Positions 18,074-28,670 of a DNA stretch of 64,000 nt are shown in pieces. Position 1 is the stretch's first letter. Each line of letters begins with the position of its first letter. The position numbers and the translations under genes are program-made. The DNA is from Rhodobacteraceae bacterium KLH11 (GTDB taxonomy: Bacteria; Pseudomonadota; Alphaproteobacteria; Rhodobacterales; Rhodobacteraceae). The stretch spans positions 2,537,529 through 2,601,528 of the forward strand of contig DS999531.1 of assembly GCA_000158135.1 (NCBI GenBank), read 5' to 3'. The notes beneath the pieces were generated by a model, which was not told where the DNA came from, did not search any database, and worked only from the letters and a program-made list of their open reading frames with translations.

Positions 18074-19327
18074 TCAGCCCAGTTGAACCAACGCGTGCCG
18101 TTTCTTGCCCGCGCTCAGCTTGATGGGTGATGACAGCGCACCTGCATCGATCATCAGCCCGGCATCGGTCAGGGGGGCGTCGTCCAGCTTGGCACCGTTT
18201 TCGGCGATCAGGCGTTTGGCCTCTTTGCCGGATTTGGCGAGGCCCGATTTCACGATCACCTGCACGATGGACATGCCATCCCCCAGTTCTGCCGCGCTGA
18301 GCGTCAGGGTCGGAAGATCGCCACCCACGCCGCCTTTTTCAAAGACCTCGCGGGCGGTTGCTTCGGCTTTGGCCGCAGCTTCGGCGCCGTGCAACAGAGT
18401 TGTCACCTCGTTTGCAAGGCGAATCTTGGCCTCGTTGATTTCGGCCCCCTGCAATGCGCCCAGACGGTTGCACTCCTCCACCGGCAATTCGGTATAAAGC
18501 TTCAGGAAGCGCCCCACATCCGCATCGGTGGTGTTGCGCCAGAACTGCCAGAACTCATAAGGAGACCGCATCTCGGCATTCAGCCAGACGGCTCCGTCCT
18601 GCGATTTGCCCATTTTCTTGCCATCACTGGTGGTCAGCAGCGGTGAAGTCAGACCGTAAATCTCGTGATCCAGCACACGGCGAGTCAGGTCGATCCCGTT
18701 AACGATATTGCCCCACTGATCCGAGCCGCCCATCTGTAGAACACAGCCATAGCGGCGGTTCAACTCAAGGAAGTCATAGGCCTGCAGGATCATGTAGTTG
18801 AATTCCAGAAAGCTGAGCGATTGTTCGCGGTCCAGCCGCGATTTCACCGACTCGAACGAAAGCATCCGGTTGACCGAGAAGTGTCGCCCGATATCGCGCA
18901 GGAAATCGAGGTAGTTCAGATCGTCCAGCCATTCGGCATTGTTCAGCATCAGCGCTTTGTTTTCAGCGTCGCTGTCATAGTCGATATAGGCCGAGAACAC
19001 CTTTTTGATGCCTGCGATATTCTCATCAATCTGTTCTGGCCCCAGCAGCGGGCGCTCATCGGCGCGGAATGACGGGTCACCCACCTTGGTTGTGCCGCCG
19101 CCCATCAGGGTGATCGGCTGGTGGCCGGTTTTCTGGAACCAGCGCAGCATCATGATCTGGATCAGGCTGCCCACATGCAACGACCTGGCCGTTGCATCAA
19201 AGCCGATATAGGCCGGTTTGCACCCACTGATCAGCGCCTCGTCAAGGCCCTGATAATCGGTGCAGTCGGCAAGAAAGCCGCGCTCGATCATCGTGGCGAT
19301 GAAATCCGATTTGGGGTGGTAGGTCAT
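18074..19327 (-). CDS. tyrS: Tyrosyl-tRNA synthetase
   Basis: 417-aa class I synthetase (TyrRS, bacterial type). The HIGH equivalent is HVGS at 51-54 ([12 protein letters not shown]), the tyrosine pocket segment is [14 protein letters not shown], and the KMSKS loop is KKMGKS near 235. A C-terminal S4 domain ([21 protein letters not shown]) binds tRNA. ATG 19327 with GAGGCACG upstream is the start; the frame is open to 19600 but that stretch is the intergenic region shared with anmK. Confidence 0.96.
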   Translation of the reverse strand: MTYHPKSDFIATMIERGFLADCTDYQGLDEALISGCKPAYIGFDATARSLHVGSLIQIMMLRWFQKTGHQPITLMGGGTTKVGDPSFRADERPLLGPEQIDENIAGIKKVFSAYIDYDSDAENKALMLNNAEWLDDLNYLDFLRDIGRHFSVNRMLSFESVKSRLDREQSLSFLEFNYMILQAYDFLELNRRYGCVLQMGGSDQWGNIVNGIDLTRRVLDHEIYGLTSPLLTTSDGKKMGKSQDGAVWLNAEMRSPYEFWQFWRNTTDADVGRFLKLYTELPVEECNRLGALQGAEINEAKIRLANEVTTLLHGAEAAAKAEATAREVFEKGGVGGDLPTLTLSAAELGDGMSIVQVIVKSGLAKSGKEAKRLIAENGAKLDDAPLTDAGLMIDAGALSSPIKLSAGKKRHALVQLG

Positions 19328-19586
19328 ATCGTGCCTCAGATTGATGTTGCGGGGCACTGTATAGGGGGCAGGCTGGGCAAGGAAAAGGTGCCTTTTTCCC
19401 GCATGCCGCGTTGGCGGTTTGCATGCGTGCTCTTCCCGACCCGCCTGGAAAAAATTATGGGGTTTGGCGATCCGTGTCTTGCCATATGCCTGACAAAGCG
19501 GGCAGGTTGAACACGCTACATCGTCTGGTTGAGCGCTGTCCGGCCAGACGAGGAACCGCAAAAGCAGTAGAGAGCAGGAGAGACGC

Positions 19587-20708
19587 GTGAGCCGGACCAC
19601 CGGAAAGACCGGGCCGATCAGGGCCCTGGGGGCGATGTCGGGGACCTCGCTGGACGGGGTGGATGCCGCCGTGGTTGAAACTGACGGGCAGCGCCTCTTT
19701 GGCTTTGGTGAAAGCGCTTATCGTGCGTATTCCGAAGACGAGCGCGCGGTTCTGCGTGCGGCGCTGGGCCAGTGGCACGGCCCCGAGGTCGAGGCGGCGG
19801 GCATCCTGACAACGCGCGCCCATGCCGAGGCACTGGCCGAGTTCGAGGATGTAGACCTGATCGGCTTCCACGGTCAGACATTGGCGCATGACCCGCGCGG
19901 GCACGGCACGCTGCAGGTGGGGGACGGGCTTGGGCTGTCGCAGGCGTTGGGGCTGCCGGTGGTTTGGGATTTCCGCAGTGATGATGTGGCTTTGGGGGGC
20001 GAGGGTGCCCCGCTGGCGCCGTTCTTCCATTTTGCCTGTGCCAAATGGATCGGTGCAACGCAGCCGCTGTGTTTTCTGAATCTGGGTGGGGTCGGCAATC
20101 TGACTTACGTTGACCCGTCCTTTGACGGGCCCGAGGTGCCGGGCGCTTTGCTGGCTTTTGACACCGGGCCTGCCAATGCGCCGGTCGATGACATTATGCA
20201 GGCGCGGCTGGGTCTGCCGATGGACCGCGACGGTGCACTGGCGCGGGAAGGCACCGTTGAGATGGGCGCGTTGGAGCTGTTTCTGGCTGAGCCGTTTTTC
20301 AATCGAATGCCCCCTAAATCTCTGGATCGAAACGATTTTGCCGAGATGATCCGGCTGGTGCAGGAGCTTGGCGATGCAGATGCCGTGGCGACGCTGACGG
20401 GGATGTGCGCGGCCGGGGTGGTGCAGGGGATTGAACATTGTCCCAAACCACCCGCCCGCCTTCTGGTCACCGGTGGTGGGCGTCGCAACCCGGTGCTGAT
20501 GGAAATGCTGCGCGCGGCGCTGGATTGCCCGGTTGAGCCGGTCGAGGCCGTTGGTCTGGATGGTGACATGCTTGAAGCGCAGGCCTTTGCCTATCTCGCC
20601 GTGCGCGTGGCACGGGGGATGCCGACCTCATGCCCGGGAACAACCGGGGTCAGCGCCCTGGTCGGCGGCGGGATCGTAAGCCGGGTGTCAGAGGCGCGGG
20701 TCGGGTAA
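19587..20708 (+). CDS. anmK: Anhydro-N-acetylmuramic acid kinase
   Basis: 373-aa sugar kinase of the ASKHA fold that cleaves and phosphorylates anhydro-MurNAc to MurNAc-6-P during peptidoglycan recycling, complementing nagZ earlier in the window. The phosphate loop [14 protein letters not shown] lies at about 16-29; [25 protein letters not shown] and [10 protein letters not shown] are further family motifs. Start is GTG 19587 with AGGAGA upstream. It is divergent from tyrS across 259 bp; the tyrS-anmK pairing is widespread in proteobacteria. Confidence 0.95.
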   Translation: MSRTTGKTGPIRALGAMSGTSLDGVDAAVVETDGQRLFGFGESAYRAYSEDERAVLRAALGQWHGPEVEAAGILTTRAHAEALAEFEDVDLIGFHGQTLAHDPRGHGTLQVGDGLGLSQALGLPVVWDFRSDDVALGGEGAPLAPFFHFACAKWIGATQPLCFLNLGGVGNLTYVDPSFDGPEVPGALLAFDTGPANAPVDDIMQARLGLPMDRDGALAREGTVEMGALELFLAEPFFNRMPPKSLDRNDFAEMIRLVQELGDADAVATLTGMCAAGVVQGIEHCPKPPARLLVTGGGRRNPVLMEMLRAALDCPVEPVEAVGLDGDMLEAQAFAYLAVRVARGMPTSCPGTTGVSALVGGGIVSRVSEARVG

Positions 20709-20750
20709 GCGATCTCTGGCCGGGCTCAAGCTTCGGGTAAGGCCTCGGCC

Positions 20751-21170
20751 TCAGGTCCGTGGAATTTCGAACCCCGGTTCGGCCAGTTCAAATCCGTCAA
20801 ACTCGAAACCCGGCGAGACGGTGCAACTGACCAATGTGTAGGCTCCGGTGCTGCGGGCGGCCTGCCAATGGCCTTGCGGCACGATCACTTGCGGTGCGCC
20901 TTTGCTGAGATCGGGGGTCAGCAGATGATCGCGGGCCGGGCCGTCGTCGGTTGCGCTGAGTGACAGGATCAGCGGCGCACCTGCATGAAACAGCCAGATT
21001 TCAGTGGCGTCGACCTTGTGCCAATGGCTGCTTTCGCCCTCGGTCAGTAAAAAATAGATGCAGGTGCCGGTGGCGCGGCCCGGGTTATCAGCGCGCCATG
21101 TTTCCCTGAACCAGCCACCTTCGGGGTGGGGCTGCAGATCGAGTTGCCTGATGATGTCTTGTGCGGTCAT
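20751..21170 (-). CDS. Cupin protein of DUF985 (Cupin_5) family
   Basis: 139-aa single-domain cupin. [12 protein letters not shown] near 15, [29 protein letters not shown] (the two cupin motifs with the His pair) and [16 protein letters not shown] near the end are the DUF985 hallmarks. Its reaction is unknown; distant relatives are sugar epimerases and nucleotide-binding cupins. ATG 21170 with GAGGCCACC upstream. Divergent from selO with an 86-bp spacer. Confidence 0.88.
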   Translation of the reverse strand: MTAQDIIRQLDLQPHPEGGWFRETWRADNPGRATGTCIYFLLTEGESSHWHKVDATEIWLFHAGAPLILSLSATDDGPARDHLLTPDLSKGAPQVIVPQGHWQAARSTGAYTLVSCTVSPGFEFDGFELAEPGFEIPRT

Positions 21171-21256
21171 GGTGGCCTCGGGTGGTTTTTGGTGATTATG
21201 CATGTGTGGGCGTGATCTGCTATGGCAATTGCGCAAGCAGACCATATGTTTGCCGC

Positions 21257-22675
21257 ATGACCCTGATGATCCCGTTTGATAATAGCTATGCCCGCCTGCC
21301 AGATACGTTCTACGCCCGGCAGGCCCCTGTACCCGTCCGCGCGCCGCGCCTGATCGCGTTCAACGCCGATCTGGCCCGACTGCTGCAGATATCGCCGGGT
21401 GATGCTGAAGAGATGGCGCTGGCATTTGCAGGCAACACGGTGCCCGAAGGCGCGCAACCGTTGGCGCAGCTTTATTCGGGGCATCAGTTTGGCAACTACA
21501 ACCCGCAACTGGGCGATGGCCGGGCTGTGTTGCTGGGCGAAACCGTTGGAACCGATGGTGTCAGGCGGGACATTCAGCTGAAAGGATCAGGCCCGACACC
21601 GTTTTCCCGCCAAGGCGACGGGCGTGCCTGGCTGGGGCCGGTGCTGCGCGAATATGTCGTGTCCGAGGCGATGCATGCGCTGGGCATTCCCACAACGCGG
21701 GCGCTGGCGGCGGCTGAGACAGGTGAGATCGTGCTGCGCGAAGGCCCGATGCCCGGCGCGGTGTTGACGCGCGTGGCGCAAAGCCATCTGCGTGTGGGCA
21801 CGTTTCAGGTGTTCGCCGCACGTGGAAAGTTGGACAACCTGCGGCAACTGACCGAATACGCCATCCAGCGGCACTATCCACAGGCCGAGGGGCCGATGGG
21901 TCTGCTGCGTGCGGTCCGGGACGCGCAGGCGCGGCTGATTGCCGGGTGGATGGGCGTCGGGTTCATTCACGGGGTTATGAACACAGATAACAGCTCGATC
22001 GCGGGTGAGACCATCGATTATGGCCCCTGCGCCTTTATGGACAGCTATCATCCCAATACCGTCTTCAGCTCGATCGACCGGATGGGGCGGTATGCCTATG
22101 CCAATCAGCCCGATATCGCGGTGTGGAATCTGGCACAGTTGGCGACAGCGCTGATTCAGCAGTTCGAGGATAAAGAAGCCGCCGTTGAAGAAGCGACCGA
22201 GATTGTGCATGCCATGCCTGACCTGATGCAGGCGCAATGGCTGCAGCGTTTTCGCGCCAAGATCGGCCTGACCCGGGCCGAGGACGGGGATCTTGAGATG
22301 ATCTCGGACCTGCTGACACGGATGGCGCAGAATCAGGCGGATTTCACCAATACATTCCGCGCGCTGGGTGACGCGAGCGCCCGCGACCAGTTTACCGACC
22401 CCGCAGCCTATGACGAATGGTCCAAAGGCTGGCAGGCAAGGCTGGACGGGGAAGAGGCGCCTGCGAAGGTGATGGCTGCCGCCAACCCGGCCTTCATCCC
22501 GCGCAATCACCGGATTGAGCAGATGATCGAGGCAGCAGTGCAGGGCGATTATACGCCGTTTCACCGCCTGAACGACGTGTTGGCGCGGCCCTATGAGGAT
22601 CAGCCGGATGCGTCTGATCTGATGCGGCCCCCGGCAGAGCAAGAGGTGGTTCAGGCCACGTTCTGCGGAACGTAG
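21257..22675 (+). CDS. selO: Protein adenylyltransferase SelO (YdiU)
   Basis: 472-aa pseudokinase-fold enzyme that transfers AMP to Ser, Thr or Tyr of target proteins, linked to redox stress. [39 protein letters not shown] (glycine-rich and ATP-binding segments), [25 protein letters not shown] (active-site region with the metal-binding Asn and Asp) are all intact. The C-terminus ends FCGT: the Cys three residues from the end takes the place of the selenocysteine found in eukaryotic SelO. ATG 21257 gives the usual length. Confidence 0.95.
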   Translation: MTLMIPFDNSYARLPDTFYARQAPVPVRAPRLIAFNADLARLLQISPGDAEEMALAFAGNTVPEGAQPLAQLYSGHQFGNYNPQLGDGRAVLLGETVGTDGVRRDIQLKGSGPTPFSRQGDGRAWLGPVLREYVVSEAMHALGIPTTRALAAAETGEIVLREGPMPGAVLTRVAQSHLRVGTFQVFAARGKLDNLRQLTEYAIQRHYPQAEGPMGLLRAVRDAQARLIAGWMGVGFIHGVMNTDNSSIAGETIDYGPCAFMDSYHPNTVFSSIDRMGRYAYANQPDIAVWNLAQLATALIQQFEDKEAAVEEATEIVHAMPDLMQAQWLQRFRAKIGLTRAEDGDLEMISDLLTRMAQNQADFTNTFRALGDASARDQFTDPAAYDEWSKGWQARLDGEEAPAKVMAAANPAFIPRNHRIEQMIEAAVQGDYTPFHRLNDVLARPYEDQPDASDLMRPPAEQEVVQATFCGT

Positions 22676-22689
22676 GCGACCGGGGTTGG

Positions 22690-23085
22690 TTAGCGGGGGG
22701 TGTCCGAAAAGGGTTCTGCAATCACCTGATGGGCATCTTCGTAAACGATATACCCAATCCGGTTTGATCGCAGGGTGTCGATCTCATAACCGTTTTCCTG
22801 CAGCAGGGCGACCATCTGGTATGACTTTGACAATATGGCATCAGCCTCGGGTCTGAACCAGCTGAGCCCCTTGGTGTTGCGCCGAAACGCGCCTTTGGAT
22901 TTTGTCCGGTTGAACCGGTAGGGGATATCCAGATTGTCGCGAAACCAATCCAGCAGCGCCTCAAGCCGAGCCGAGGTGAATTGGTCCAGCTCAGCCATGT
23001 CGCGCAGATCATATGCGGCACAGAAGAACCCCTCGCGCGCATCCATTCCGTCGATCCTTGCCGGGTGCACAAACCTGATAAACAT
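22690..23085 (-). CDS. Conserved-looking hypothetical protein, 131 aa
   Basis: I do not recognise the family. The protein is hydrophilic and aromatic-rich, starting MFIRFVHPARIDGMDAREGFF; it has a basic central segment (NRTKSKGAFRRNTKGLSWF) and ends with IGYIVYEDAHQVIAEPF. No signal peptide or membrane segment. ATG 23085 lacks a strong ribosome site; a TTG at 23121 in frame is the alternative. The coding frame has normal high-GC third positions, so the gene is probably real. It converges on selO with 14 bp between stops. Confidence 0.7.
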   Translation of the reverse strand: MFIRFVHPARIDGMDAREGFFCAAYDLRDMAELDQFTSARLEALLDWFRDNLDIPYRFNRTKSKGAFRRNTKGLSWFRPEADAILSKSYQMVALLQENGYEIDTLRSNRIGYIVYEDAHQVIAEPFSDTPR

Positions 23086-23191
23086 GGCCCAAAGGGTGGA
23101 GCGGCGGCGCAGGAAGCTCAAGAGGGTTTTCGCCCGGCCCGGCTTGCACTTGTCGGGTTTGATGGCAATCTAGGGATCAAATGGATTTCGG

Positions 23192-23902
23192 ATGCCTATG
23201 ACACAATCTTCGACCCTGCGCCTTGCCAGCTATAATATCCAGAAATGCGTGGGCCTCGATTTGCGACGGCAGCCGCAGCGGATTTTGCAGGTCATCGAAA
23301 GCCTGCAGGCCGATATCGTGGTTCTGCAGGAGGCGGATAAGCGGCTGCCACCACGCCCTGCTGCCCTGCCGCATTTCATGCTGGACGAGGCAGGATGGCA
23401 GATCGTTGATCTGGGCGGTGCAGGCAGTCTGGGCTGGCATGGCAATGCCGTGATCTGGCGCGGCGACGCGATTGAGGTGCGACAGACCGGTCATCATGAC
23501 CTGCCGGGGTTGGAGCCCCGGGGCGCGGTACGGGTAGAGTTCGACACCCAGATCGGGCCTTTGCGCGTGATGGGGATGCATCTGGGCCTGTTGTCTGCGT
23601 CCCGTCGGCGGCAGATCACCCATATCCGGCATTGCGATTCCGATCTGGCGGATATGCCCACCGTCTGGGCCGGTGATTTCAACGAATGGTCGCGCCAGCC
23701 GGTGCTGGATCATCTGGCCCCCGACATGCGATTTCTGCCTCCGGTACCCAGTTTCCCTGCCGCGCAGCCGCTGGGCGCTCTGGATCGGATTGCCGTGGGG
23801 CAGGGGCTTGAGGCCGCCCTGCACGGGGTCCACAACGCGCGGCCTGCCCATATCGCGTCGGATCATCTGCCGGTCTGGGCTGATCTGCGTCGCGTCGCCT
23901 GA
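23192..23902 (+). CDS. Endonuclease/exonuclease/phosphatase family protein
   Basis: 236 aa with the EEP catalytic set: ASYNIQKCVGLD near 13-24, VVLQEADKRL near 43-52, MGMHLGLLS near 126, AGDFNEWSR near 160 and the terminal SDHLPVWADL. Such metal-dependent enzymes cut phosphodiester bonds in nucleic acids, lipids or inositol phosphates; the substrate here is unknown. No signal peptide. ATG 23192 or 23198 could start it. It is divergent from the 131-aa gene. Confidence 0.85.
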   Translation: MPMTQSSTLRLASYNIQKCVGLDLRRQPQRILQVIESLQADIVVLQEADKRLPPRPAALPHFMLDEAGWQIVDLGGAGSLGWHGNAVIWRGDAIEVRQTGHHDLPGLEPRGAVRVEFDTQIGPLRVMGMHLGLLSASRRRQITHIRHCDSDLADMPTVWAGDFNEWSRQPVLDHLAPDMRFLPPVPSFPAAQPLGALDRIAVGQGLEAALHGVHNARPAHIASDHLPVWADLRRVA

Positions 23903-23974
23903 AGGGTAAATCGCCTGTGGCGTGGCGCGCGCAGACATATTATGACAGGGTTTCGAACAGTTCCGGGGGTCCCT

Positions 23975-24388
23975 ATGTCCGACACGATTATCGCCCGTTG
24001 CGAAGCCAAGGGCCTGCGCATGACCGGCCAGCGCCGGACAATTGCTCAGGTTTTGCAGCAGAGCGAGGATCACCCGGATGTTGAAGAGCTGTATGCCCGC
24101 GCCTCGGCCGAAGATTCGGGGATCTCGATCGCCACGGTTTATCGCACGGTAAAACTGTTCGAAGAGGCCGGAATTCTTGAGCGGCTGGAATTCGGCGATG
24201 GCCGGGCCCGCTATGAGGATGCGGAGCGGGATCATCATGACCACCTGATCGATATGCAGTCCGGCGCGGTGATCGAATTTGTCGATCCCGAGATCGAGGC
24301 TCTGCAAGAGAAGATCGCGGCCAAACTGGGCTACAAGCTGAAAGGGCACCGGCTGGAACTTTACGGCGTTCCGCTGGAAAAAGACTGA
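23975..24388 (+). CDS. Fur-family metal-responsive repressor (Mur-like)
   Basis: 137 aa. The winged helix contains GLRMTGQRRTIAQVL and ISIATVYRTVKLFEEAGI. The regulatory site has ERDHHDHLID and a second part EIEALQEKIAAKLGYKLKGHRLELYG. The cysteines that classical Fur and Zur use for structural zinc after HHDHLI are missing (LIDMQSGAVIEF), which is the pattern of the alphaproteobacterial manganese regulator Mur. I therefore lean to Mn(II)/Fe(II) sensing. ATG 23975 follows GGGGGT; a frame to 23942 exists. Confidence 0.88.
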   Translation: MSDTIIARCEAKGLRMTGQRRTIAQVLQQSEDHPDVEELYARASAEDSGISIATVYRTVKLFEEAGILERLEFGDGRARYEDAERDHHDHLIDMQSGAVIEFVDPEIEALQEKIAAKLGYKLKGHRLELYGVPLEKD

Positions 24389-24525
24389 CCCATCACAAAT
24401 CGCGATCCGGGCGCTCACGCTTATTCATCATTCCTGTCGCAATTATGGCTTGCGATGTCGTGAAACTTGCGGTTCTGCTGCCATAGGGGCGCATTTGGTG
24501 TCGGCCCATCCCAACGGAAACGCGC

Positions 24526-25404
24526 ATGAACAACGTAAACGGCATTTTGCTGATCATCGGCTCGATGGCAGCCTTCGCGCTTGAGGACATGTTCATCAAG
24601 CACCTCTCGGTTCAGGTCTCGACCGGGCAGATCATGGTTGTGCTGGGCCTGTTTTGCGGGCTCATCTTTGCGCTGATGTCGCTGTTCACAGGCAAACGCG
24701 TTTTCGACCCCGTCGCCTGGCAGCCGCTGCTTTTGATCCGCGCCGGAACCGAAGCCATCGGTGCGCTGAGCTTTGTGACTGCTTTGTCACTGGTTGATCT
24801 GTCGACCGTGGCCGCCGTCTTTCAGGCCATGCCGCTTGTCGTGACCATGGGGGCCGCGCTGTTTCTGGGCGAACAGGTCGGCTGGCGACGGTGGAGCGCG
24901 ATTGGCGTCGGATTTGTCGGCGTTCTGATGATCATCCGCCCCGGGTTTGAGGGGTTTGAACCGCAATCTCTGTTCGTCGTGGCCTCGGTCATCGCGATTG
25001 CGGCGCGCGACCTGATCACGCGTCGGCTGGATACGCGCGTGGCCTCGTCGGTGGTTGCGTTGCAGGCCTATATCGCTGTGGCGTTGGCTGGAATTGCAGC
25101 GATGGTTTTTGGATCTCAACCCATCGTGACTTTGCAGCCGGTTCAGATTGGCCCCTATCTGGGGGCCATCGGCTTTGGTGTTCTGGGGTATTACGGCATC
25201 GTTACCGCGATGCGGATTGGCGAGGCATCTGCGCTGACCCCGTTCCGGTATACCCGGCTGGTCTTTTCGATCGCCATAGGCGTGCTGGTATTCGCAGAGC
25301 GCCCCGACAGCATGACGCTGGCCGGAGCGGCGGTGATCATCGCATCGGGCCTTTACGCGTTCATACGCGAACGCCGGCTGGCACATGCGATCGCTTTGGC
25401 CTGA
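24526..25404 (+). CDS. DMT-superfamily transporter (two EamA domains)
   Basis: 292-aa inner-membrane protein with ten hydrophobic segments arranged as two five-helix EamA repeats. The start (MNNVNGILLIIGSMAAFALEDM), the repeat end FLGEQVGWRRWSAIGVGFVGVLMIIRPG, and FAERPDSMTLAGAAVIIASGLYAFIRERR are typical of roseobacter EamA exporters. Substrate unknown (metabolite or amino-acid efflux). It sits between the Fur-family gene and enolase without obvious link. Confidence 0.88.
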   Translation: MNNVNGILLIIGSMAAFALEDMFIKHLSVQVSTGQIMVVLGLFCGLIFALMSLFTGKRVFDPVAWQPLLLIRAGTEAIGALSFVTALSLVDLSTVAAVFQAMPLVVTMGAALFLGEQVGWRRWSAIGVGFVGVLMIIRPGFEGFEPQSLFVVASVIAIAARDLITRRLDTRVASSVVALQAYIAVALAGIAAMVFGSQPIVTLQPVQIGPYLGAIGFGVLGYYGIVTAMRIGEASALTPFRYTRLVFSIAIGVLVFAERPDSMTLAGAAVIIASGLYAFIRERRLAHAIALA

Positions 25405-25463
25405 GGGCACCCGCACTGTTGGCGCAAACATCCGGCTGTTAGCCCTAAAGCGCGCAGAATATG

Positions 25464-25481
25464 TATGTTAGCGATAACATA
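25464..25481. promoter_or_regulatory. LacI-type operator upstream of enolase
   Basis: TATGTTA-GCGA-TAACATA: seven-bp perfect arms. The inner 14 bp TGTTAGCGATAACA closely matches the binding motif I recall for CceR, the LacI-family regulator of central carbon metabolism in Rhodobacter sphaeroides. It ends 67 bp before the eno start, a suitable promoter position. Confidence 0.65.
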
Positions 25482-25482
25482 G

Positions 25483-26826
<1,344 letters not shown>

Positions 26827-26855
26827 GCCGATGTCGCCACGCAAAGCCTGAACAG

Positions 26856-26885
26856 GCCCCGGCTGATATGCCGGGGCTTTTTTTT
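26856..26885 (+). terminator. Rho-independent terminator after eno
   Basis: Perfect eight-bp stem GCCCCGGC / GCCGGGGC with loop TGATAT and eight T at 26878-26885, 30 bases after the eno stop. Confidence 0.92.
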
Positions 26886-27058
26886 CGCCTCAACCGGAAC
26901 GGGTGCGGAAACCATGCAAAACACGAAGGCATATCACGCAGGAGAGTCGTTTTTCCGCAAAACAACCTTAGACATAAAGATCATTATGTGTGAACTTGTT
27001 CCTATTCGCGACCTGTTGACCCCCGATACGTTGCGGATATTGCAGAAAGGGGGACAAC

Positions 27059-27226
27059 ATGTCTGCTTCAAAGATCTTTCTTGTAATTTCAATGCTTTCG
27101 GTGGGGTTTCTTGCCGCGTGTTCCGGGCCGGGGACCTATCCCCTTACTGGGATGGAGGTATCGCAGAACGATCCTGTTCAGGACATGCCCAATCCGGCTG
27201 TGATCTTCCGGGGGGAGTCGCGCTAA
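27059..27226 (+). CDS. Small lipoprotein, 55 aa
   Basis: Short gene below usual length cut-offs. It starts MSASKIFLVISMLSVGFLAAC; LAAC is a clear lipobox with the modified Cys at residue 21, so the mature lipoprotein is only 35 aa and Pro/Asn-rich (SGPGTYPLTGMEV..., ending RGESR). AAGGGGG stands 6-12 bases before ATG 27059, an excellent ribosome site. The Ser after the lipid Cys argues for outer-membrane sorting. The stop overlaps the convergent GNAT gene by 4 bp. Function unknown. Confidence 0.78.
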   Translation: MSASKIFLVISMLSVGFLAACSGPGTYPLTGMEVSQNDPVQDMPNPAVIFRGESR

Positions 27227-27672
27227 AGCGATTTGCTCATCAGCATATAGCGATCGCGGGGCCTGAAACCTGACCGCAGATAAAGCTTCTGTGCGGTCTC
27301 GTTGGTGCGGTCGACCTCAAGATGCAGCGCGGTCAGCCCCGCCTCAGAGAGCGCCTTGGGGAGGTCCTGCAGCACCTCGGTGGCAATCCCGCGGCCCCGG
27401 ACGGCGGGACGAATGTAGATTTCATCTACGAAGGCATCCATGCCGCCATACTCGACCGACCAGCCGAAGGTCAGCACGATATAGCCCAGCGGCGCGCGGC
27501 CCGGGCCAATAAGATAGACGCATCCGTGCGGGATACCCTCCAGCAGAGGGGCCAGCGCGGCACGCCGGTTGTCGTCATCCTGCGCGATGCCGGATTCCGA
27601 GTGAAAGGCCGACACCAGCGCCATCAGGCGATCAAGATCGTCGGGACGGGCGAGGCGGAGTGCGGCGGTCAT
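27223..27672 (-). CDS. GNAT-family N-acetyltransferase
   Basis: 149 aa. The acetyl-CoA loop is visible as RPAVRGRGIATEVLQDL (about 92-108), followed by ALHLEVDRTNETAQKLYLRSGFRPRDRYML, the usual GNAT C-terminal strand and helix. LIGPGRAPLGYIVLTFGWSVEYGG is the preceding beta-hairpin. Substrate unknown. Its ATG overlaps the stop of the nucleoside hydrolase (ATGA), so the two are coupled, hinting at linked metabolism. Confidence 0.88.
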   Translation of the reverse strand: MTAALRLARPDDLDRLMALVSAFHSESGIAQDDDNRRAALAPLLEGIPHGCVYLIGPGRAPLGYIVLTFGWSVEYGGMDAFVDEIYIRPAVRGRGIATEVLQDLPKALSEAGLTALHLEVDRTNETAQKLYLRSGFRPRDRYMLMSKSL

Positions 27673-28607
27673 AGACGGGCCAGCCTTTCTGTGAGCAGGG
27701 TGAAAAAGCCATCGGCGTCAATCTCGCCCATGAACATTGCATTTGGTTCGTGGTCCGTGACGCGCCACCAATCGGCAACGGTCATGCCCAGGGTCAGCTC
27801 GGATCGGGTTTCGATCCGGACGTTGATATGACGGCCCGAAAACAGCTCGGGCCGGATCAGATAGGCCGTAACGCAGGGGTCGTGCAGCGGGGCACCTTCG
27901 GACCCGTATTTCTCTTTGTCGAAACGCTCGAAAAAATCGGTCATTTCCGCGACCGCGTGGCCAACCTTGCTGTCCAGCGCGCGGAATGCATCGTTGCGGT
28001 GTTTGGTGACCAGTGCGTCATGGGTAACGTCCAGCGGCATGACCACGATATGGACGCCGGATTTGAACACAATTTCAGCCGCTTCCGGGTCGACATAGAT
28101 GTTGAATTCCGCCGCGGGCGTGATGTTTCCAACCTCGAAATAAGCCCCGCCCATCAGGATAATTTCCTGCACGCGGGTAATGATATCGGGCGCTTTCAAA
28201 AAGGCGCTGGCGATATTGGTCAGAGGCCCCAGCGGGCAGAGCGTCACCGTGCGGGGATCATGTGCGCGCAGGGTTTCGATGATGAAATCAACTGCATGGC
28301 CCTCGGCCAGAGGCATCTGCGGATCGGGCAGAACAGGACCATCAAGCCCGGTTTTGCCATGCACATGTTCGGCGGTCACCAGCGGGCGGTTCAGGGGGCG
28401 ATCACAGCCAGCATGGACGGGTATATCGGTGTGACCTGCCAGTTCGCAGACGATGCGGGCGTTTTTGGCGGTCAGGTGCAGGGGCACGTTTCCGGCGACG
28501 GCGGTGATGCCCAGAACCTCAATCTCTTCGGGGCTGGCCAACGCCAGAAGGATGGCAACGGCGTCATCCTGACCGGGATCAGTGTCGATGATGATCTTGC
28601 GGGGCAT
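27669..28607 (-). CDS. Inosine-uridine preferring nucleoside hydrolase family
   Basis: 312-aa calcium-dependent enzyme that splits ribonucleosides into base and ribose. The N-terminal DTDPGQDDAVAILLAL (8-23) supplies the Asp cluster, with VTLCPLGPLTNIASAF near 121-136, EFNIYVDPEAAEIVF near 165 and HDPCVTAYLI near 239 (ligand Asp). The exact base specificity cannot be read. Coupled to the GNAT gene; 63 bp downstream of mazG. Confidence 0.93.
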   Translation of the reverse strand: MPRKIIIDTDPGQDDAVAILLALASPEEIEVLGITAVAGNVPLHLTAKNARIVCELAGHTDIPVHAGCDRPLNRPLVTAEHVHGKTGLDGPVLPDPQMPLAEGHAVDFIIETLRAHDPRTVTLCPLGPLTNIASAFLKAPDIITRVQEIILMGGAYFEVGNITPAAEFNIYVDPEAAEIVFKSGVHIVVMPLDVTHDALVTKHRNDAFRALDSKVGHAVAEMTDFFERFDKEKYGSEGAPLHDPCVTAYLIRPELFSGRHINVRIETRSELTLGMTVADWWRVTDHEPNAMFMGEIDADGFFTLLTERLARL

Positions 28608-28670
28608 GGTCGTCTCCGGGAGGCGTGAAGGTCGGACACTCGCAAGTGTCGCCGCACTTGTCTAGCCGAA

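Noticed and set aside
19328..19600. N-terminal extension of tyrS to 19600
   Set aside because: Family start is at 19327 with a good ribosome site; the extension reads through the divergent anmK promoter.
24393..24599. Met-rich short frame before the DMT transporter
   Set aside because: No ribosome site; antisense to the transporter start.
26914..27273. 119-aa open frame between eno and GNAT
   Set aside because: Overlaps the 55-aa lipoprotein in another frame; no domain, no ribosome site.
28635..28650. Hairpin GACACT-CGCA-AGTGTC between mazG and nucleoside hydrolase
   Set aside because: Six bp only, without a T run; could be chance.
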